Of a stretch of 64,000 nt of DNA, positions 58,014 to 64,000 are shown in pieces (within the stretch, counting starts at the first letter, position 1; the number at the start of each line of letters is the position of its first letter). A program made the position numbers and the translations under genes. The notes beneath the pieces were generated by a model that saw only the letters and a program-made list of their open reading frames with translations, did no database searches and was not told where the DNA came from. Origin of the DNA: Suttonella indologenes (GTDB lineage Bacteria; Pseudomonadota; Gammaproteobacteria; Cardiobacteriales; Cardiobacteriaceae); NCBI RefSeq assembly GCF_900460215.1, contig NZ_UHIA01000003.1, positions 434,001 to 498,000 on the forward strand. The letters run 5' to 3'.

Positions 58014-58185
58014 GCGTGGGCAACTTGTTGCCCACGCGTTTAATCAATTTCAGGCAGCCTGAAATCAGTTTATTGAGTTTGTCAATAAACTATTTTATGT
58101 GGCGAAAATTTATCCAAGTTAGTTAAGGAAAACAACAATGCACTTAAAACCCAAATTAAAACGCGTGGGCAACAAAGTTGCCCAC
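58014..58185. repeat. Pair of GTGGGCAAC/GTTGCCCAC palindromes
   Basis: The first palindrome has 11-bp perfect arms with a 2-nt loop; the second has 9-bp arms with a 3-nt loop. They lie 127 bp apart. The first could end the XRE-immunity transcript. Palindromes of this type are scattered in Neisseriaceae genomes as far as I recall. Confidence 0.6.
58052..58063 (+). repeat. Neisseriaceae-type DNA uptake sequence
   Basis: Exact AGGCAGCCTGAA. Confidence 0.6.
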
Positions 58186-58309
58186 CCTACGCTTGCTGTT
58201 TATAAAACATGTTTAACAGAAAGTCCAATTGCTTAATTGAATGACAACCGTAATGTTCTAGCCATGTTCTCAATATTGAACTAATTTAAGTTATTTAAGG
58301 AGTTTCATC

Positions 58310-61300
58310 ATGAATAAAACCCTTTATCGCGTTATCTTCAACCGCAAACGCGGCTGTATGATGGTTGTTGCCGAAACCGCCAAGCGCAAGGGTAAAAGCT
58401 GTGCTGATAGCGATTCAAGCAGCGTTCATATTGAAACCAATCCTATTGGCAGTATTGCCCTTCGTTCTCGCGCATTCTCTATTTCCCTATTGAGCTTTTC
58501 CCTATTTTTGGCTTTAGGTACAGCAAGCATCACCCATGCGCAAGGCATTGTTGCTGATAAACATGCGCCCAAAACCCAACAAGCCACGATTTTGCAAACA
58601 GGCAACGGCACACCGCAAATCAATATTCAAACCCCTACTTCGGCAGGGGTTTCTGTCAATCAGTACCAGCAGTTTGATGTGAACGGCAAAGGGGCGATTT
58701 TAAACAACAGTCGTGGCAATGTACAAACAAAACTGGGCGGTTGGATACAAGGTAATCCTTGGTTGGCAACCGGCGAGGCTCGGGTGATTGTCAATCAAAT
58801 CAACAGCAGCCATCCTTCGCAATTGAATGGTTATATTGAAGTCGGCGGTAAACGTGCTGAAGTGGTGATGGCCAATCCTGCCGGTATTGCGGTCAATGGC
58901 GGCGGTTTTATCAATGCGTCTCGTGCGACTTTGACGACAGGTGTACCGCAATATCAAGCAGGTGCATTAACAGGCTTTCAAGTCCGTTCGGGCGAAGTGG
59001 CCGTTCATGGGCAAGGTTTGGATACACGGGATACGGATTACACACGCATACTCAGTGAACATGCCAAAATTGATGCGCCCGTATGGGGACAAGATATTCG
59101 TGTTATTGCGGGACAAAATGATGTGGCGGCAACGGGTGATACGCATACAGTTGTATCACATGCGCCAACTGGTTCAGCATCTCAAACCTCTCCCGTATTT
59201 GCCATTGATACCAGCGCATTGGGCGGGATGTATGCCAACAAAATCACTTTAATCAGTACGGCTGAACAAGCTGGTATTCGCAATCAAGGGCAATTGTTTG
59301 CCACAGCAGGCAATGTGGCGATAGATGCCAAAGGGCAGTTGGTTAATAGCGGTACGATTGCCGCCAATAATGCCGATAACCCAAACGGCGAACATCAAAT
59401 CCATCTCAACAGTCAAACACTGCACAACAGCGGTACGATTGCTTCACAACAACGCACACAAATTCAAAGCCAATCCATTCAAAACACCGGCACAGTATTA
59501 TCTTCTGGTGAATTAGACATTCACAATGCAGGCAGCCTGAAAAACGAAACATCAGGCCATATTCAGGCAGCGCGTTTGGCTGTTTATACCGATACACTGA
59601 ATAATCAAGGGACGATTGCACAAACAGGTTCGCAAAAACTTCATATTCAAGCCAATGGTCAATTAAGCAACAGCGGCAAAATCGGTTTGCCGGATACAAC
59701 ACCGACTGCATCAAATGGCTCAAGCAACCATACAGGCAATCACCACAATACACCTTCTCACTCATCCGCTACCGCACCGACAACGGCAACAGGTACGGGT
59801 AGCGCAAGCATTTCTACTTCTTCAACTATAAATACACCTATCTTTGCTGATGGGGCAATCCAAACTCGTGGTGCATTGAATAATTCAGGCAGCATCATTG
59901 CCAATGGTCAAACAAATGTTACCGCTCAGCAAGATTTGCACAATGCAGGGCAAATAGATATTCATCAGTTAAACGCCAAAGGTTCGGCATTTAACAATCA
60001 CAATGGGACGATTCTCAGTGATAAAGCCCATATTCAAACCGACAATCTCAATAATCAAAACGGCAACATCACAACACGCCAACAATTAGCGATTGAAACC
60101 GCTCAGCTGAATAATGCCAATGGTCAATTGTTGTCGGCAGGAAAAGCAGATTTAGCGGTTTCAGGTAGCCTGAATAATACGCAGAAAGCAGAAATTCAAG
60201 CCAAGCATTTAAATCTTGATGTCGGTCATTTAGATAATGCAGGTCATATTCTTAGCGAAAGTGGTCGTATTGCCAGTCAAAACAGCTTACGCAACTCGGG
60301 CAATATTGCTGTTGGAGAACTGGCAACAAAAGGGCAGATTTTAGACAATACCCAAGGTCAAATTGCCGTAGATAAAGCCGATATCCAAAGTCAGCAACTG
60401 CTCAATCAAAACGGCAATATTACAAGCACAGAACAACTGACTGTCCGTAGCCAAAAGGTAGAAAACCAACAAGGCAAACTTTTGTCTGTTGAAAATGCGC
60501 AATTAACCGTATCAGGCAGCCTGAATAACCAAAATGGCGAAATCGCAAGCAATCAACAACTGAGCATTAACGATAACCAGCAGCATACCCTTGCCATTGA
60601 TAATACGAATGGCAAGATTCAATCAGGTCGTGATGTTGCTATTCAGGCAAAATCTTTATCCAACAATGGCACGCTTGCAGCGGATAATAAGCTCGATATT
60701 GCGCTAAAAGATGATTTCCATGTAGAGCGCAACATCATAGCGGGCAATGAACTTTCATTCAGCACACAAGGCAGCCTGAAAAATTTACACACCTTACAAG
60801 CTGGCAAACGCATTCAGATTCAAGCAAATAACCTTGATAATACAGCGCAAAGCAGCATCCAATCAGGCGGTACAACAGACATCGCCGCGCAGCACAATTT
60901 AACCAACCGCGGCTTGATTGACGGACAACAAACCAAAATCCAAACTGGACAAGTACATAATCTCGGCACAGGTCGGATTTATGGCGACAATATTGCCATT
61001 ACTGCCACGCGTTTAGACAATCAAGATGAAAACGGCACAGGTGCCACCATTGCTGCACGAGAAAACCTGAATTTAGGCATCCGTCAATTAAATAACCGTG
61101 AAAACAGCCTGATTTACAGCGGTAATGACATGGCAATTGGCGGTGCATTGGATGCTCAAGGTCAAGCCACAGGGAAAGCCCAAAGCATACACAATGCCAG
61201 CGCAACCATTGAATCAGCAGGCAAAATGCGATTAGGCGTAGCAACACTGCGCAATACCAATGAACACTTGCAAACGCAATTGGTAGAAACAGGGCGTGAG

Positions 61301-64000
61301 CATATTGTGGATTACGAAGCATTTGGACGACACGAATTATTGCGCGAAGGCACGCAACATGAATTAGGCTGGTTTGTTTATAACGATGAATCAGACCACT
61401 TGCGCACCCCCGATGGGGCAACACATGAAAATTGGCACAAATACGATTATGAAAAAGTAACCCAAGAAACCCAAGTTACCCAAACTGCACCTGCCAAAAT
61501 CATTTCAGGCAGCGACTTAACCATTGACAGTAAAGAAGTCTTCAATACCGACAGCCAAATCATTTCAGGCGGCAATCTGCTGGTACAAACAGATAAAGAC
61601 GGTTTGCACAATGAGCAAACTTTTGGCGAAAAGAAAGTCTTCAGTGAAAACGGCAAATTGCACAACTACTGGCGTGCGCGTCGTAAAGGACGGGATAGAA
61701 CAGGCCATAGCGTACAAAATTACACTTTACCAGAAGAAATCACCCGCAACATTTCACTGGGTTCGTTTGCCTATGAATCGCACAGCAAAGCATTAAGCCA
61801 TCATGCGCCCAGCCAAGGTACAGCTCTGCCGAAAAGCAACTGGAATAATATCCGTACCGCACAAAACAACGGTATTTCGCTACCTCATTCGCCCAATCCT
61901 TTTACCCAATTGCCCAGCAGCAGTCTGTACATCATTAACCCAGCCAATAAAGGTTACCTTGTTGAAACCGACCCACGCTTTGCCAACTACCGTCAATGGT
62001 TAGGGAGCGACTACATGTTGGGTAGTCTTAAACTGGACCCCAACAACCTGCATAAACGTTTGGGTGATGGTTATTACGAGCAACGCTTAATCAATGAACA
62101 AATCACAGAGCTAACAGGACATCGTCGTTTAGATGGTTATCAAAACGACGAAGAACAATTCAAAGCCTTAATGGATAAGGGCTTAAGCGCTGCACGTTCC
62201 ATGAATCTCACGGTTGGCATTGCACTAAGTGCCGAGCAAGTCGCACAGCTAACCAGCGACATCGTTTGGTTGGTACACAAAGAAGTTAAGCTCCCTGATG
62301 GCAGTACGCAAACCGTATTGGTGCCACAGGTTTATGTGCGTGTGAAAAATGGCGACATAGACGGTAAAGGTGCATTGCTCTCGGGCAACAATGCACAAAT
62401 AGACGTTGCAGGCAACCTGAAAAACTCAGGCACGATTGCAGGGCGCAATGCGCTTATCATCAACACCGATACACTGGACAATATCGCTGGGCATGTTCAT
62501 GCACAAAAAGCAGCCATTTCTGCCACACAAGACATCAACAATATTGGCGGTAACCTTTCTGCTGAACAGGCATTATGGTTAAAAGCAGGCAACAACATCA
62601 ACAGCCAAAGCACCACCGCCGGCAGTCAAAATACACAAGGCAGCAGCACCCACCTAGACCGAATAGCAGGTATTTACATCACAGGCACAGAAAAAGGTGT
62701 TTTAGCAGCACAAGCTGGTAAGGACATCAACATCATTGCCAGTCAAATCAGCAATCAATCAGAGCAAGGACAAACCCAGCTGCAAGCAGGGCGCAACATC
62801 AATCTGGATACCGTACAAACCGGCAAACATCAAGAAACCCATTTTGATGCTGATAACCATGTTATTCGCGGTTCAACTAACGAAATTGGTAGCAATATTC
62901 AAACGCAAGGTGATGTTACCCTGTTAGCAGGCAACAACCTCAATGCCAAAGCTGCCCAAGTCAGCAGCGCAAACGGTACACTCGCTGTGTCTGCCAAAAA
63001 TGACATCAACATCAGCGCAGGCATCAATACGACCCATGTTGATGATGCGTCCAAACACAAAGGCAGAAGTGGCGGTGGCAATAAATTGGTTATTACCGAC
63101 AAAGCCCAGAGCCACAACGAAACCGCTCAAAGCAGCACTTTTGACGGCAAACAAGTTGTATTGCAGGCAGGAAACGACGCCAACATAAAGGGCAGCAATG
63201 TCATTTCTGACAGTGGCACCCATATCCAAGCAGGCAATCATGTTCACATTGGCACAACCCTAACCCATAATCAAAGCGAAACCTATCATCAAACCAAAAA
63301 ATCAGGATTGATGAGTGCAGGTATCGGCTTCACGATTGGCAGCAAGACAAACACACAAGAAAACCAATCCCAAAGCACCGAACATACAGGTAGTACCGTA
63401 GGCAGCATCAAAGGCGATACCGCCATTGTTGCAGGCAAACAATTCACCCAAATCGGCAGTACCGTTTCCAGCCCGGAAGGCAACAACACCATCCATGCCC
63501 AAAGCATAGACATTCAAGCAGCACACAACCAATTAAACAGCAATACCACCCAGACCTATGAACAAAAAGGCTTAACGGTGGCATTCAGTTCGCCCGTTAC
63601 CGATTTGGCACAACAAGCTATTGCCGTCGCACAAAGCAGCAAACAAGTCGGACAAAGCAAAAATGGTCGTGTCAATGCCATGGCAGCTGCCAATGCAGGT
63701 TGGCAAGCCTATCAAACAGGTAAGAGTGCACAAAACTTAGCCAACGAGACAACCAATGCCAACCAAGTCAGCATCTCCATTACCTATGGCGAGCAAAAAA
63801 ACCAACAAACCACCCAAATTCAAGCAAGCCAAGCCCAAGCAAGTCAAATTCAAGCAGGCGGTAAAACCACACTCATCGCCGCAGGTGCAGCAGAACAATC
63901 CAACATCAACATAACAGGTTCAGATGTAGCGGGTAAAGCAGGTACCACCCTGATTGCCGATAACAACATCACACTCCAATCCGCCGAACAAAGCAGCAGA
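58310..64000 (+). CDS. Two-partner-secretion haemagglutinin/adhesin (TpsA, FhaB-like), 5' part
   Basis: The frame is open from ATG 58310 to the right edge: 1897 codons, no stop. It starts with an extended signal peptide (ESPR) MNKTLYRVIFNRKRGCMMVV, a hydrophobic core and cleavage near ITHAQG. The TPS secretion domain follows: VSVNQYQQFDVNGKGAILNN, LGGWIQGNPWLATGEARVIVNQI and the NP-G motif MANPAGIAVNGGGFINAS. After that comes a long beta-helix of Asn/Gln-rich repeats (LNNQNGxI, AQxLNNxxGQL and the like). A non-repetitive insert (about residues 1000-1290) contains RTGHSVQNYTLPEEITRNI. ESPR-TPS proteins are exported by a TpsB partner and act in adhesion or contact-dependent inhibition. No TpsB gene is in the window. 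The C-terminus is unseen. Confidence 0.93.
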   Translation, partial: MNKTLYRVIFNRKRGCMMVVAETAKRKGKSCADSDSSSVHIETNPIGSIALRSRAFSISLLSFSLFLALGTASITHAQGIVADKHAPKTQQATILQTGNGTPQINIQTPTSAGVSVNQYQQFDVNGKGAILNNSRGNVQTKLGGWIQGNPWLATGEARVIVNQINSSHPSQLNGYIEVGGKRAEVVMANPAGIAVNGGGFINASRATLTTGVPQYQAGALTGFQVRSGEVAVHGQGLDTRDTDYTRILSEHAKIDAPVWGQDIRVIAGQNDVAATGDTHTVVSHAPTGSASQTSPVFAIDTSALGGMYANKITLISTAEQAGIRNQGQLFATAGNVAIDAKGQLVNSGTIAANNADNPNGEHQIHLNSQTLHNSGTIASQQRTQIQSQSIQNTGTVLSSGELDIHNAGSLKNETSGHIQAARLAVYTDTLNNQGTIAQTGSQKLHIQANGQLSNSGKIGLPDTTPTASNGSSNHTGNHHNTPSHSSATAPTTATGTGSASISTSSTINTPIFADGAIQTRGALNNSGSIIANGQTNVTAQQDLHNAGQIDIHQLNAKGSAFNNHNGTILSDKAHIQTDNLNNQNGNITTRQQLAIETAQLNNANGQLLSAGKADLAVSGSLNNTQKAEIQAKHLNLDVGHLDNAGHILSESGRIASQNSLRNSGNIAVGELATKGQILDNTQGQIAVDKADIQSQQLLNQNGNITSTEQLTVRSQKVENQQGKLLSVENAQLTVSGSLNNQNGEIASNQQLSINDNQQHTLAIDNTNGKIQSGRDVAIQAKSLSNNGTLAADNKLDIALKDDFHVERNIIAGNELSFSTQGSLKNLHTLQAGKRIQIQANNLDNTAQSSIQSGGTTDIAAQHNLTNRGLIDGQQTKIQTGQVHNLGTGRIYGDNIAITATRLDNQDENGTGATIAARENLNLGIRQLNNRENSLIYSGNDMAIGGALDAQGQATGKAQSIHNASATIESAGKMRLGVATLRNTNEHLQTQLVETGREHIVDYEAFGRHELLREGTQHELGWFVYNDESDHLRTPDGATHENWHKYDYEKVTQETQVTQTAPAKIISGSDLTIDSKEVFNTDSQIISGGNLLVQTDKDGLHNEQTFGEKKVFSENGKLHNYWRARRKGRDRTGHSVQNYTLPEEITRNISLGSFAYESHSKALSHHAPSQGTALPKSNWNNIRTAQNNGISLPHSPNPFTQLPSSSLYIINPANKGYLVETDPRFANYRQWLGSDYMLGSLKLDPNNLHKRLGDGYYEQRLINEQITELTGHRRLDGYQNDEEQFKALMDKGLSAARSMNLTVGIALSAEQVAQLTSDIVWLVHKEVKLPDGSTQTVLVPQVYVRVKNGDIDGKGALLSGNNAQIDVAGNLKNSGTIAGRNALIINTDTLDNIAGHVHAQKAAISATQDINNIGGNLSAEQALWLKAGNNINSQSTTAGSQNTQGSSTHLDRIAGIYITGTEKGVLAAQAGKDINIIASQISNQSEQGQTQLQAGRNINLDTVQTGKHQETHFDADNHVIRGSTNEIGSNIQTQGDVTLLAGNNLNAKAAQVSSANGTLAVSAKNDINISAGINTTHVDDASKHKGRSGGGNKLVITDKAQSHNETAQSSTFDGKQVVLQAGNDANIKGSNVISDSGTHIQAGNHVHIGTTLTHNQSETYHQTKKSGLMSAGIGFTIGSKTNTQENQSQSTEHTGSTVGSIKGDTAIVAGKQFTQIGSTVSSPEGNNTIHAQSIDIQAAHNQLNSNTTQTYEQKGLTVAFSSPVTDLAQQAIAVAQSSKQVGQSKNGRVNAMAAANAGWQAYQTGKSAQNLANETTNANQVSISITYGEQKNQQTTQIQASQAQASQIQAGGKTTLIAAGAAEQSNINITGSDVAGKAGTTLIADNNITLQSAEQSSR
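59530..59541 (+). repeat. Neisseriaceae-type DNA uptake sequence in the haemagglutinin gene
   Basis: Exact AGGCAGCCTGAA, encoding part of GSLKNE. Further exact copies are at 60514-60525 and 60769-60780, and one-mismatch copies are at 60163-60174 and 62410-62421, all in the same frame (GSLN/GSLK/GNLK), so they also mark a protein repeat. Confidence 0.6.

Larger units (their letters stand above)
58003..58309. other. Gap before the haemagglutinin gene with palindromic repeats
   Basis: This 307-bp AT-rich stretch holds the perfect palindrome GCGTGGGCAAC/GTTGCCCACGC (58014-58037) and a second copy of it at 58165-58185 (GTGGGCAAC/GTTGCCCAC). An uptake 12-mer lies at 58052-58063, and a 32-codon frame at 58138, probably chance, spans the second palindrome. 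The end (AAGGAGTTTCATC) is the ribosome binding site of the next gene. Confidence 0.6.

Noticed and set aside
58138..58236. 32-codon frame before the haemagglutinin gene
   Set aside because: It spans a palindromic repeat also present 130 bp upstream and has no recognisable features.
58310..64000. Possible frameshift in the haemagglutinin gene
   Set aside because: The frame at 58310 and at the right edge is the same and segments read along it are continuous, so the gene is open throughout the window.

Overview
The window looks like the chromosome of a Gram-negative gammaproteobacterium of about 50% GC. Supporting orders are thrS-infC-rpmI-rplT-pheS-pheT-ihfA, rplM-rpsI, and csrA next to tRNA-Ser. 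DsbC, LpxH, a murein transglycosylase lipoprotein and TonB systems show an outer membrane. A Cardiobacteriales (Suttonella/Cardiobacterium-like) host fits best, but the genus is an inference.

Layout. 1-3.1 kb: the 3' end of a metal-binding ABC protein, an intact IS256-family element abutting an IS5-family transposase remnant, and a cut-off tyrosine integrase downstream of tRNA-Ser (the scar of a tRNA-borne island). 3.1-12.3 kb: csrA, pckA and carA/carB; the car pair is split by a LeuE-type exporter and by an AT-rich ATPase + DUF4276 module that resembles phage-defence pairs. 12.4-23.4 kb: cell-envelope and housekeeping genes (MltB-like lipoprotein, rplM-rpsI, dsbC, xerD, a GldG-like/DUF4340-like pair, mutM, degV, a Crp/Fnr regulator). 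24-31 kb: the translation cluster from ihfA to thrS. 31.5-36.1 kb: abgB-abgT-abgA for uptake and cleavage of p-aminobenzoyl-glutamate. 36.2-43.4 kb: tRNA-Cys, tRNA-Gly, an SMI1/KNR4 protein, dhaL-dhaM without dhaK, lpxH, ppiB, ppiA and cysS.

43.5-56.4 kb is one large iron/heme region: a FatBDCE/CeuEBCD-type siderophore ABC importer, ExbB-ExbD-TonB, a heme-type TonB-dependent receptor, HmuT, HugZ, a TauE/SafE protein, HmuU and HmuV. The receptor would bring heme or iron across the outer membrane with TonB energy, the ABC systems would finish import, and HugZ would handle heme inside the cell.

At about 56.59 kb a second AbgT-family gene is cut after about 41 codons, and the sequence changes character. 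From there to the right edge there is a broken WYL regulator, an XRE regulator, a MafI-type immunity protein and a very large two-partner-secretion haemagglutinin that runs off the window. This segment carries Neisseriaceae DNA-uptake 12-mers that I did not see in the rest of the window, so it is probably imported from a Neisseria/Kingella-like donor.

Throughout the native part there are short non-coding elements with ends of the form TATAGT...ACTATA, in at least four families (A-D). They behave like TA-targeting MITEs. Several sit back to back, and two reach into genes: one landed in the stop codon of abgA, and another supplies the C-terminus of the SMI1/KNR4 protein.
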